A stretch of 64,000 nucleotides of DNA, from positions 12,578,304-12,642,303 of the forward strand of contig OZ234496.1 of NCBI GenBank assembly GCA_965153455.1, read 5' to 3'. Origin of the DNA: Sphagnum compactum (taxonomy: Eukaryota > Bryophyta > Sphagnopsida > Sphagnales). Under the pieces are notes generated by a model that had not been told where the DNA came from, ran no database searches, and was given only the letters and a program-made list of their open reading frames with translations. Positions 38,182 to 49,489 of the stretch are shown one piece after another (position 1 is the stretch's first letter; the number at the start of each line of letters is the position of its first letter). A program made the position numbers and the translations under genes.

Positions 38182-38336
38182 CACTAGAAGAAAAATGGTT
38201 ATTGACGACTTGTCTAATGCAATTACAATTGTCTGATACAACTATCATATTTTAGTTGCATGTGACAAAAAATAGTTGCATTACATAAAAAATAGTTGCA
38301 TTAAACAAGTCATTAATATCCATTTTTCTTCTAGTG
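38182..38336. mobile_element. CACTA-type MITE, 155 bp, TSD TTT
   Basis: Begins CACTAGAAGAAAAATGG and ends with the exact reverse complement of those 17 bases. The terminal inverted repeat continues imperfectly for about 40 bp (ACTTGT.TAATGCAA on both arms). TTT directly abuts both ends (38179-38181 and 38337-38339), matching the 3-bp duplications made by CACTA (En/Spm) transposases. There is no coding capacity, so it would depend on a transposase elsewhere. The interior holds three copies of an ATAGTTGCAT-like motif. Confidence 0.85.
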
Positions 38337-38339
38337 TTT

Positions 38340-39099
38340 TGCCTTTCCCAACCCTCCTTCACATTGAGCAATCACCAATGCAATTATTTCATTACATTAT
38401 GTCACCATTCAACTTATTAATCTTTGAATTGTAGCCATGAATATTTATTGCTAAAAGGATTTGATGAGGTGTTATAAATTTTGCTTGTGCTTGAAGGGGT
38501 GGTGCTTTCATGGTGGAGGTTGTTTATTTTGTGACCAAATTGTTACTGTGATTTTTTGGGGTTGCATTTATTTTAGGAGCTTGTGTTGCAAGACGGAATT
38601 CACAAATGGTGCAATTTGGGGGTTGGCTCATGGTGGAGGCATGATTGAAGTAATAAGATGCTTGAAGTTCATGAATGTTGGAATTTGTAGAATAGACTAT
38701 TATGTTTTTGTAAGGTGTGTTCTTAGCCTTGAAACCCTATATATATTTACATTTGTACAATGTTTAGGGTTGGAAGGGAACCCCACTTTCGATTTGTGTG
38801 GAGAAGGTTGGTTTATAGGGGACGTCTCATAATGTGTTTCAATTGATGTTCAACACTAAAGTCATGTATGCAAATGCAAATGTTAACAATTTAGGAAGGA
38901 AGTTTGTCACAATATGATGTAATCACAAAAATGTATTTCAAGGTTTGAAAGTTGAAGTGACACTCATATGAAAAAAAATATGGTTCCATTTTTTACTAGA
39001 ATACATTGATTTGTTCATTAAACCAATTTGGTTGTGTTGGTCCTTTTAAAGTTGAGTTTGGTAGTTCTTTTTTTAAAGGCCCTCATTCAAGATTTGTAC
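38340..39099. other. Region with one unassigned open frame
   Basis: A 123-codon frame at 38461-38832 (+) translates to a Cys/Phe/Gly-rich peptide I do not recognise. Without motif, splice support or base-composition change I do not call it a gene. It could be flanking debris of the transposase remnant that follows. Confidence 0.3.
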
Positions 39100-39600
39100 A
39101 TTTTTTTTTATCAATCACTCAATAAGTATCTTGAATTCAAAGGTTGTGTGATGCCTTCATGGAAAAAAAAGACATTGTTGAAAATGCATGAAAGCAAGGT
39201 GGATTAGCACGTTGTCTCCTACAAATGTGTTATGGAACCATATCAACCTTTGATTGCAAAGATGTATGTTGATATTATAGAAAACAACACTGCTAATGAG
39301 AGCTTGAACCTCTTTGATTTGGAATTGATTATGTGGTTACATGCCATCCTACAAATTTTGGATTGTGTGCATACATTAATCAAGTTCGCCCAATTTCATG
39401 ATATGTTCATTTAGAGCACTATCACCTCTACAATTATCCCTATATTAAATTCAATGACTCAACTTTTAAAAAGCTAAATGCCCTTGTGATACTCACCAAT
39501 AACAATTTACCAATGACCTAATGTATAAATCACCAAAATGGTGAGGAAGTTTATTATCCAGCTATTGAATTTAGGTGCTAAGTACTATGTCAATCAACTG
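39100..39600 (+). pseudogene. Degenerate hAT-like / DUF4371-type transposase fragment
   Basis: One frame (39232-39414) reads a stretch with LFDLELIMWLHAILQILDCV and then HTLIKFAQFHDMFI. The pattern of a leucine-rich segment followed by LIKFAQ..D.FI is one I associate with C-terminal parts of hAT-like zinc-finger transposases in plants. After a stop, a neighbouring frame continues with HLYNYPYIKFND, in the order expected for the same domain. Upstream, a KVD/HVV segment fits the usual TRWIS-like region. Stops and frameshifts show it is dead. Terminal repeats were not found. Confidence 0.45.
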
Positions 39601-40564
39601 TGTCTTGTAATAGCAATGTGAAGTCAATGTTAAAACCATACTTCCAATTAGTGTTGCCTCATTTGAAAATATGTTGTGAAGACTTTACACCAAGTCTTTA
39701 GTTCATGAGTTATAAAACAAATTCTTGGACTATAAATGGATGTTGGCTTTAGGTGTGATCCACCTTAATTTCTATGGTTTAGGTGAAAGTTCTTCTTGAA
39801 TATGGCTATTTTTTGGATTTGCAATGTTCATTATTTAAGATGATGGTGGTTGTTAACATCAAATTTCTATTATGACGTTCATAATTTGTCAATCTTGTCA
39901 TGCAATTGTGGGTGAAGATTGGTTCTTTTGTTGTCCTCAATTCATAAAGTTGGTTGAAATAGTATGTGTGAACATGACTTTTCAAATATATGAAAGATGA
40001 ATATTGTTTCTCAACATTAGCAATCACAAAAAATATGTTGAGGAGCCATTTGATTACCCATTTGGATTAATGCACTTTATTTTATGCACTATTATATTAC
40101 ACAATTGGAAACTTCCTCTTTGAAGAAGCCATTACCTAGTGGAAGAACACAATGGCATGATATTGTCTTAGTTGTCAAAAGCATATGGTTTATAATTAAT
40201 GAATTTTGGACACTAGATGCAAGCTAAATTTTTCTTTGCATAAGTTCTTTTTTTGATGGGGCAATTTCTTTGTGTTCCCTATTTCAACCTAAGAAAAGAA
40301 GGTTTATGTCCTCTTTTTTTTCTTTGTTAATTAACACACAAGTTGGTCATTTTATTCAAGTTTCAAACGTATTTCATGAGCTTCATGGCATGTAGGTGTG
40401 CTAATGAATTTTGGAATGTAATTAATGGAATGTGTAATAAGGTGTTTTTGCAACTTGCTTTTGAGATTTTTTTGTGAAAATGTGAATGTTTCAAAGTTAT
40501 AATTTGCACTGTGTAGTATGTACTTGTGCAAAATTTTGGCTTGTTTTTTTTAAAATTAGAGTTT

Positions 40565-41000
40565 CAAGTACTTGTTGTGGTCGGAATTTGGGGGTTGGGT
40601 TGGGTCATGGGTGCAAGACATTGTTATTACACATGGGTAAAGTTCTTTTTTAAATTCGGGTTAAATCCCTCAAACAATGCTTCAAGCTTGCAATGAATAG
40701 GTTTGTACAATTTGATTTTAGACGTGTAAAAGCCAAAGTAATACACAAGAGCATATTACACTATGTAAATTATAACTTTAAAGTTTGGAGATGGAGTCTT
40801 GTACTTGTTGTTGTTGGGGTTTGGAGTGAGTTGTAATTTGTAACTTGTGGGTGCAGGTCTTAGGAAGTTGGAACATTGTTATTACACATGGGAAAATTGT
40901 TTTTTGAAATTTGAGTTTAGTTCCCTTAACGTTGCTTGGGCTAATATTAGAATACATTTTTACAACTCGACATTGGGTAAATGCGATTGGTTTTTAGATG
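40565..41000. repeat. Diverged direct duplication, ~250 bp apart
   Basis: Matching blocks: GTACTTGTTGT, then GGGTGCA, then ACATTGTTATTACACATGGG, then TTTTTT..AAATT.G.GTT. They occur at about 40569-40660 and 40803-40920. No coding sense. Confidence 0.6.
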
Positions 41001-41154
41001 CAAATCCTTTTTGTGTAGCACAAATTTCAATGCGATGTTTAGGGCATACATTGATTTCCAAACAATGTAATTTGCATGTGTTTGAGTAACCAAAATTTAA
41101 GAAAAAGAATTGAACCCACCAAAAGCTTCCTCTTAGATTAACCATGACAATCAA

Positions 41155-43740
41155 TTACAAGACCGCATAAAATCTCATTAGCCAATTTGTTCATCTCCAA
41201 AATGGATCAACTAGTCATATCATACATCATGCCTTGTTGACTACAACCAACCTAGCAACTTTCAAATAATGAAAAAAAGAAAAGTTGGTGTCATGGTGTC
41301 ATGGAAATTAAATAATCAAGACTCCAATCAAGTTGAAACCCCTAAAAACATATTAATTGAACTTAATTCACGTTCAATTAAAAATTCACAATTTAATCTA
41401 TTGACATTATTTCATTAAATCATGTTTAATTAAAGCAAGAGAAATGTAAATCTTGAACAAACTTTTAAGGCTTTATTTGGATTTGTTTTTTGGAGGACTT
41501 TTTATGCAATGAATACATTTTAAATTCAATGGGTGACGTGTAAACAAGTATTTCATAACTTTGGTGATCATTACTTTGGTAATGTACACAATATCTAACA
41601 ATCACTTTTAAAAATATATGTTTTAAAAATATCATGATTTGTTGAATCACATATTGTAAACTTTTATGATTTTATGTTTGTCATAAAAGGTTTTTGTAAG
41701 GGCATCCAACATATCTACTATTTAACAAAATTAACAATAAAATATAATTTCAATTAATAATTCTCTAATTTCAACTTTGGGTGAAACTTGACACACACAT
41801 AACATGATTTTTTTATTAAAAAAAACTAATCATTACATATTGAGTTTGTAAATTCATTGTCTTATGTCATTAAAAAAAATCATGCAAATTTTCCAATTTT
41901 AAAATTTTTGATTTTTGATTAATTGAAGACCAAAAGTAAGGTTTATAGGTATATTATGTAGTCATTTGATCCATATTCATAATTAGTGATTTTTTTTCAA
42001 TTTTTTGATGTTGCATCATTGGCTAGCATCCCAAGAGGATGTAACATTAAATGGTGGAATTTTTTTAAAACCTTGTGGTTTCAAGAAGTTTTAAGGTAGA
42101 TAGGTCGATGTTTAAACATTTCAATTTTGAAAGAGTTTAAAATCCATGCATAGAGCCCAGTTGCCTTTGGAGTTCAAAAAGGTATTGTGGACCTCCTCTT
42201 GGTGCACCCTTAGCAATGAAGATTGTTCAAAATGGACAAAAACTGAGGATGATTCGGGGTTTGGAAAATAATGTTCAATTTAAGACTTGGTAGGTGTTTG
42301 GTTTGGTAGGATAAGCATTTGGAGCTTAATATTGTTGGACATTTTTGTTTGCTTTTGGAGTTCAAAGAGGGATTGTGAAGCTCAAGTTGGTGCACCCATG
42401 TTTTTTAGATCATTCAAAACAAGCAATAAATTAAAAAATTATGAGGCTTAAGTTGGGGTGGTAGTTTAATGCATTTTTTCAAGCATTTTTCTTTCTAGAC
42501 ATGCTCACTCTTTTTTATTTTTGCTTTATTACTTAATCATTTTGAACTTCAAAGAGGTATTTTAGACATCCATTTGACACATCCATAGCCATGAAAATCA
42601 TTGAAAAACGACAATAAATGATAAACATATGGATAACTGTTTGGTTATTGACAGTTGTTCAATGATGGAAGTGTCTACCTTAAATAGTAAAAAAAACTAG
42701 TTTTCAAAACTCTACAAATTAAAATCCAAATGTGGTGAAAATTTTTGATTAAAAAATAATCGGCAAAAAAATCAGAAAAAAATGGGAATATTACAACAAA
42801 ATAATAGCTTTTAAAAAAAACGTTGCATTTGTGGGTGGAAAATTTCACCCCGAAACAATGTTGCTAGTGATGCAATGTGATACATGGAACAACCAAAATT
42901 GAAACTATTTTTTAGATTGTAGATTAACAATACATCATAAAATTAATAAAATTTTAAATTGCACGTTGGTTGTGTAAAACTTTCGACAAATCCCCTAATC
43001 ATGAATGTTCGATTTTGGAATATTGGTTTCACCTTATGGAGGAATAATATTGAAAGATATAAATTGTTTGATTGGTGACATGGGAATTGGCCATAAAAGA
43101 AGTAGCAAAATGCTTTCCTCTTTCTTTTGAGGTGCAATTTTGACAAGAGGATTAACTATTGGGATTGTGTTGACTAGTATATTAGTCCAATTCCAAATGT
43201 GAGCTAAAACATAACTATTTTCAAGAGTTAGAAACATTTTAGGAAAAAAATTCCTTTAAGAAAAATTTAGGAAAAGAATCAACAAATGATTAACAATATA
43301 AGATTAGGTCATGTTTGACATCTAGTAGGCATCATGAGAATGCTTTTCACACACATTCAAGGTCAGAAAAACAATATCAAGGTGTGTTTGTACAAAAACT
43401 AGATGATGAAACCAATGTTTATCCATAGGCTAAATTGAAAGTTCTAATTGGGATAATATTTTCAAGTTGAATAGTTCCATGCTTCTTGTTATGTGCTTGT
43501 TTGAAGTGTTGCAATTTGTCGAAGGAGAAGGCCTTGTAGGCATTAAGGATGGAGAAAGTTTCTCAAAGACTTGATTGACATGACGTTCTTTTCATCCATT
43601 TGTTCTCAAGGATGGAAGGCCAAAGATAATTGAATTTTCACACCAAAGGAGCTCAAAAGCTCTCTTTTAAAACTTGATTGCAAATTAGGGTCCTCACAAG
43701 CCCATGATATTGAAAAACATGATCAAAGTGATAAGTAGTT
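41155..43740. other. Gene-free AT-rich region with a degenerate ~190-bp repeat
   Basis: Three diverged copies around 42163, 42353 and 42541 share TTGGAGTTCAAA.AGG.ATTGTG, then TTGGTGCACCCAT and a following ATCATTCAAAA. Otherwise A/T-rich. A 25-45-bp stretch near 41461-41720 is low complexity. No gene is supported. Confidence 0.5.
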
Positions 43741-43903
43741 TACAATTGTGCAATTCGCAACTGGTTTAGAAAGTCTTTGCTCTTCTTTCGTTTTTCAGTT
43801 GATGGAATCATCGACAAATCCCTTGCATCGAAAGAGAAGAAACATCATCGAAGCCAAACCAACAAGAGGTCCACAAGTTTTTCATCACCTCCCAAGCATG
43901 CCA

Positions 43904-43947
43904 GTTACCATGAATAGTCTTTTAGTGTTGAGACTATTCATGGTAAC
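43904..43947. repeat. Perfect 17-bp hairpin, 10-nt loop
   Basis: Left arm GTTACCATGAATAGTCT (43904-43920), loop TTTAGTGTTG, right arm the exact reverse complement (43931-43947). A second, imperfect hairpin built on CCCAGAT/ATCTGGG follows at about 44010-44036. Confidence 0.9.
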
Positions 43948-44064
43948 CAGCTCACCCTCGCTTGTTACCCAGTCCATTCCTTCCTTAGTTTCTATGGCAA
44001 AGCAGCTGATCCCAGATGTTTGCTGTAATCTGGGTTGAGCAGATATATATATATATATATGCGC

Positions 44065-44150
44065 ATATAGCTAGTGGGATTTGAACCCCCAACCATCCCC
44101 CAAAGTTGCAAAGGCAAAAACCACTACTAGCTAACTACCTCTGTGTGCCC
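44065..44150 (-). mobile_element. tRNA-derived SINE head (putative)
   Basis: On the minus strand, GGGTTCAAATCCC (B box covering 44077-44087) matches the RNA polymerase III B-box consensus. About 35 nt upstream is an A-box-like TAGTTAGCTAGTAGTGG. A TA array follows downstream in the element's sense (44042-44060). It does not fold into a full tRNA cloverleaf, so a SINE or tRNA pseudogene is likelier than a functional tRNA. Confidence 0.45.
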
Positions 44151-44299
44151 CAGGCTTCCACTGAACTTCACTGCCTGGATGGAGTTTTTCCCCAGTGCAA
44201 CTGTTTTGGCAGGTAATGCTGCTGATGACAACAGACAAAATGTCCTGGGCAGCTGAACACCAACAACCATATTGCACTTAACTACCACTAACATAGATC

Positions 44300-45197
44300 T
44301 TAGAATTGAAGCCATGGATGGAGGAGGAGGAGGAGGAGGAGGAGGCAATGGCAGTTGAAGAATGGGAATTAGGGGAAGAAGAACAAGTAGAAGAAGAAGA
44401 GAGAGGGAGAAAGGAGGAGAGGGGGAGGGGGGGGGGGGAAGCAGGAGCAGTTATGACTGCTGTTGCATTTAGCATGGCATATAAGAGTGAGTCTGCAGGT
44501 AGTTGTTGCTGCCTTCTGGAAGCCCCCTCTTTCTCGTGCCTTCTCTGCCTTCCAGCCCCTCTTTCTCCCTCAGTGTTTCTTATCCCCCTCCTCTCCTCCC
44601 CCCCCCCCTATCCACCCTCCCTCTCCTTCTCCATAGAACCAAAAAGCTCTCACATGTTTCTCTCTGCCTCTAGCTCTCTCTCTCTCTCTCACCACCCAAT
44701 TCACCAACAGTCAGATGTTTTGCTTCCCTCCTAACCTTATCCATCTCTGTGTTTGCACTTTCCATGGACTTGACAGTATCCAATTGGTAGCAGCTAAGTA
44801 CTGTGTTTTATCTCCAAAGTTCCGACTTTTCCTTCTTCAGAGTTTTGATCTGGCAGATTTTTCTGTTGGGTACTAACTTAGTGTGGAGGTAGTCTTAGAA
44901 CCCATTTTTGTTTCCAATTCTTGACTCAGTTTTTTTCTTCTTCTTGGAAGTCCAATGATCCAGAAAAGAGTCAAGAACAGTTTTTTATTGTAATGTGTGC
45001 AGCCATGCAGCAAGCTCATGCATGAGTTGGGTAGCTTCCAACTTGCCCTTTGTGCTCTTGCTGCTGTAAACTGGTGTTTTGCAATTGATCCAGATCTTTT
45101 GCCACGGTTCGGTTGTCGTGGTCTGAGGTGAAAAGAATTCAGTAGTTACAGTGTGTGTCAGATTGTCACCAGTTGCAAAAAATTCTAGATTGACATC
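44300..45197 (+). promoter_or_regulatory. Purine-rich promoter and 5' leader of the MYB gene
   Basis: GGA arrays (44318-44345), a G-run (44428-44439) and CT-rich tracts (44570-44700) precede a leader-like region. A 10-codon upstream open frame starts at 44993 (MCAAMQQAHA). The 142-codon frame starting at 44306 is a translation of the GGA array and is not credited as coding. Confidence 0.4.
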
Positions 45198-46714
45198 ATG
45201 GAGAAATGTGGGATGATACTGACACCCATCACATCTGCTGCTGCACGGTCGGCTGCCACCAAGAGTGTGATGCCAGAGCACTATCTGCAAAACATGGACA
45301 CACTGGGCTTGCAGCAATTGGAGCATCTTGAGAAAGAACTGGAACAAGCCAAGCAGAAGGTTACTAAATTTCTACAACTTAAGCCTCAGGGAATCATCGA
45401 TCAAACTGCAAGAAGGAACCAACCATCCAACTCATGCGATGATCATGATTCATGTGAAGTTGTGAGGAAGTTGAACACGAATGCTCACACTGTACACACC
45501 CTGAAGAAGAAGCAAAAGAAAAAAAACCACCCAAAAAACAAAAGAACTGGAATGTGCTAGAATTCAGCTCAGATTGGGATTTGATTCATTCAAGCGGTTT
45601 GTATGTAGTAAAGCTATGGCTGCTGCATTGCATTTTTGCTGGGAAAAAATTGCACTCAAGACCAAAGATCTTTGTGTTGTGGTGGTGGGTGATGGGCGGT
45701 GGGGTTTTTTTTCTCCTTTTTTCTGTTGCAGATACTTGTGTTGAAAGCACAAGAACATCGTGAAACAACCTCTCCGGATAGCAAGGTCAGCAGACCCTTT
45801 TTCACTGCAACTTTTTGCCTCTGAAACTTCAGATTTTTGCCAAGAAAAAAATCTATTGAACCCTTCCTCTTGACTGACTCCTTTTTTCCGCACCTCCAAT
45901 CCAGGTTTCAGAAAGTCGATACTGGACCAATGAAGAACGCCAAAGATTCAAGAAAGCTTTAAAGACGTACGTGTGCATGCTTCTTCTTCTGCTTCTGTTT
46001 TCCAAAACCCTCTCTCTCAATGCATGCTACAAATCTGCTGCTTTGAAGCTCCACATTCCTACTTAGGACATCAAGCTCATTCCTCCTCTCAAATCCCAAT
46101 TCCTTGATAAGAACCCAAAAACTTTGAAAAAGATGTTTGTGGATGTGTGGGGCTGTGTGTGATCAATCCATTGTTGTACGAGTTTATTCTGCAGTTTTGG
46201 GACAGATTTTTCTGCCATAGCCAAGTTTGTAGGAACTCGAAGCTCAACACAAGTCAGAACCCATGCTCAAAAATACTATGCAAAATTGGTAAGACCCACA
46301 ATGTTGTCCATCATCCCAGTCCACAAATGGGCCTTTTTTTCATTTTTTTTCTACAAAAGCTCATGGATTTCATTGGAGAGTGAGTGCATAGAGAGAGAGA
46401 GGGAGTGAGTGAGAGCTTGATTGATTTCCTAAAAGACCCATGCATGCTGAAGAAAACCCCAAACCCAAAACCAAAAAAGAAAAGAAAAAGAAGTCCACAG
46501 AATTTCTACTAGGAAGTACTAAGTACATAGCTTGATCACCAAATACTTACAGCAGTTTTGTTTCTCTGTTGGAATGGAATGCGGCTGGGACACATTATGA
46601 TTGTTGTACCTGCAGATCAGAGACTACAAACGCTCGGGGAAAGCAGGATCAGCCACCATCAAAGCAGGACGAGAAGAAATGAAAGGAGCTACCAACAGAC
46701 TAACAGCAATGTGA
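45198..46714 (+). CDS. Short SHAQKYF-class single-MYB protein
   Basis: Putative DNA-binding transcription factor. Resolved exons: 45732-45785, 45905-45966, 46195-46288 and 46616-46714. The first exon starts at 45198 and its donor is uncertain: a phase-0 GT is needed, with candidates near 45360 and 45459. The MYB repeat begins YWTNEERQRFKKAL and spans three exons; the exon 3 donor AC|GTACGT gives KTFGTDFSAIAKFVG, followed by VRTHAQKYYAKL, a variant of the SHAQKYF signature in plant one-repeat MYBs. Ahead of it lies a predicted coiled coil (LQQLEHLEKELEQAKQK). The C-terminus is only about 33 residues, basic (KRSGKAGSATIKAGREEMKG). Unlike REVEILLE or DIVARICATA-type members there is no long C-terminal region. 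Expected in the nucleus; targets unknown. Confidence 0.72.
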
Positions 46715-47229
46715 TTGATGATCATCAGGTTAGATGAAAGAGAAAAAAATCCATCGACAACTTTCTCTGCAACCCCTCCCCCTCCCCCCAATATCAAACT
46801 CTGCATTTGGAGCTACATTGGAGAGAGAGAGAGAGACAAAGAAACACACACAGACAAAGAGAGAGAGAGAAAGAAAGAAAGAGACAGAAGTGCAAATTGG
46901 CTGAGTCCTGGAGACCCAATTAGAGAGCTGCAAGAGATTAGTAGTAATCCATAATTACTGTATCTTCCTTTGAAGAAAACTGAGTATAATTTCTGGGATT
47001 ATAATAATACTGAGGTGAGAAATTGGGTTTTACAGACTATAAATTAGGCTTTTTACAACAATCTTGTGTACCACCTTTTTTGATGGAGAATATATTAACT
47101 TTCTCTTTAACCTATTATTCTCTCAATCAATCAACTTCAGCAAGTCACAGGAAAACAAACCACATTTTGATTTTGCCATCATTGTCAAAAAACACACACT
47201 GGTTTCTCTTTGCTATTTTTTGATCAGCT

Positions 47230-47580
47230 AGCTGTATGTGAAAAAAACACCCAACCCTACTAGCTGGTGATCTCCTGTTTATTAATACTTTACAAAAAAC
47301 CCAATCCTATGTTAGTTGATACTCTCCTGTTTATAACTAAATACTATGCAAAACACAATCCTAACTTGGTGATCTGCTGTTTGTTAATTGCTTCACAAAA
47401 CCTGATCTGAAGTTGATGATCTCCTGTTTTATAAACAGTTCACAAAACCCAATCCTAAGTTAGTGATCTCCTGTTTAAATAAAATACTTCACAAAACCCA
47501 ATCCTAAATTGGTGATCTCTGTTTTGTGATACTTCATAACTTAACTGAATCCCATTGTGGGTGGGTGATCTCCAGTTTAT
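47230..47580. repeat. ~60-bp tandem repeat, about six copies
   Basis: Units share ACAAAACCCAATCCTAA, then TTGGTGATCTCCTGTTTAT and a short A/T spacer. Copies are diverged, with units of about 55-68 bp. The array lies downstream of the MYB gene and just before the chromovirus. Confidence 0.85.
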
Positions 47581-47803
47581 ACCTACCTACTTTGCATCTT
47601 CGGCACTTTTGTACCGATCTCTTGACCACCTCACAATCACCAATTGTAATGACTCAAATCACAAAGTTTACCTCACACACGTGTCATGACTAATGCATGA
47701 TTTTTTGTGTGACAAAAACCACATTCTCCTGTACTGCACACATCTGTTTTGGAGACTTTGAACTTAAGCACAGCTGATCTCCGGAGATAGCAGGCTTTAA
47801 GGG

Positions 47804-48417
47804 TGTGACACCTTTTTGTGCTCATCTTCGCATTTCATGTGTTTTGTCAATTTTTTCACATTGCTTGCCTCCTTTACTCCTAATTATCTGCACATCTCAC
47901 CACACAATCGGTTAGTTCTAGGCTTCAGCTTTCCAGAGCGGATTTGAGTAAGGACTTAGACTCACTAATGAGGCTAGGACTTGGTCTACTTCTGTGTTGT
48001 CCATGAATGCCTTCTCATTTTCCTAATTTTTCTCGGGGGCCAACCCTTGGGTTGCATCACCAGGGAGAGTTAAATCGGGACAACACAAGGGGCAACAACC
48101 CACTTGGTTGTCGTTAAAAGCTTTAAGGCAATGACACTCCATCCTGCCATGCGACAATCTCCAATAGTCCCATGGGTTTTAATGGGGTGACACTGAATGT
48201 TGCCCCTGGACAACCCTCCATGATACGACGTTGAGGGTTTTAGTGGGGCGGCTCTCATGTGTCACATTCTTGGAAACAACCCCTAGACATCTCCTTGGCT
48301 CGAATAAGCTTCAGTTTTCTTGCATCAATCACAATTGGAAGCCCTTATTGTTTGAATGGTGTTTGATGACATGGGGAGTTGAACTCCACAATCATCACTT
48401 GGCCTAAACCTCCCACA
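47804..48417 (-). repeat. 3' LTR of the chromovirus
   Basis: On the plus strand runs from TGTGACACC to CCTCCCACA, giving TG..CA ends. It aligns along its length with 58737-59316, for example CTTTTTGTG near the start, GGGACAACAC, CTTGGTTGT, GGTTTTAATGGGGTGACAC and TCTTGGAAACAACC. The internal side next to it is G-rich on the minus strand (GGTGGGGGCACCACGG), a plausible decayed polypurine tract. Confidence 0.85.
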
Positions 48418-49280
48418 CCACCGTGGTGCCCCCACCAAGTTGTTCTTGGCACGAGGTTGGCTTAACCCAAACAAAAAGGGATGTCATTCACCCCCTTTGA
48501 GAGATTTACATCTTCATAGATGTTTTGGCATGTTGTCTTGTCATGACGAATCATTCTTTTGTCACCTTTCACCCAAGTCTGCTTTTGGAGTAACCGGTTC
48601 CAACTTTAGGTTTATTTATGTTGAGTATGTTTTCCTTAATCATAGGAGGAACCTTAGACATTTTTTGTGTACATTTGCATGAACGCTTGTGATGACTTTG
48701 CACCCATTTGGTGCCACTCCTTTTGGGTGTCATACCCCCTCCTCACTTAGGCTTCCCATAAACTCTTATGGGGAAGGTCTTGTGTTTAAACTTGTTCTTT
48801 TGATAACTCCAACCATCACATTGGGATTTGGTTACTAAACAAGCCAATAGATAGTGTTAGGTTGGGCTTATTCAACTTAATTTTTTTTACCCTTTTGGAA
48901 TAAACGTTATGCAATGGAAACTTCGCCCCCACAAGCTTATTTCTTAGTTTGGGAACATGTCATTTAATGTGTGTGCACCATTACCCCAATATCATTTAAT
49001 CAAGCCTTTTTGAAATTTTTCTTTTGAATTCAATTCCTTAGGTCCATTTCCATTGGTTGCCATTGTCTCGCTTTAGCCTTCCTCTCGTTTCTTCCATGAA
49101 CTAACCCTTTATACATATGGGACCTTTGAACGTAAGCAAAGTTTTTTTTGGGTTAAATTCTAATGTATGTCCTATTTACTAACTATGTTTCCCAAAAAAC
49201 CTTTGGAGTTTCAACTTTCACCCCCATTTTTAAAGTTGATGCCCTCATCAATACCTTCATGGGAGGCTTTGGGCCTTTCC

Positions 49281-49478
49281 TTATGCATTTTTTTTATCTA
49301 TACCATGTCCCCTTGTTCGTTCAAACTCATCCACCATTTTGGGTAAATGATCCAAGTGACCCAACTTCATCCATTGTGATTCCTTGGGATGGCATCCTTT
49401 CCATTTCACCATGTATTGTTTGCCAATATGTTTGGTGTGATTTATGGCTAGCATGCATTTCACTTCCCCTGTCAACAT
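49281..49478 (-). pseudogene. Chromodomain (chromovirus pol C-terminus)
   Basis: The 65-codon open stretch has the chromodomain core YMVKWKGCHPKESQWM followed by an acidic/hydrophobic helix (LPKMVDEFE). Chromodomains at the integrase C-terminus direct chromovirus insertion to marked chromatin. It is preceded, in minus-strand sense, by eroded integrase sequence. Confidence 0.8.
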
Positions 49479-49489
49479 GTGTTCAATGA

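Noticed and set aside
44065-44150. Functional tRNA gene
   Set aside because: The B box is good but a complete cloverleaf with paired acceptor and anticodon stems could not be drawn; a SINE head fits better.
44306-44734. 142-codon acidic frame beginning MKPWMEEEEEEEE
   Set aside because: It is the translation of GGA/GAA arrays in the promoter-leader region; no conserved motif and no splice link to the MYB exons.
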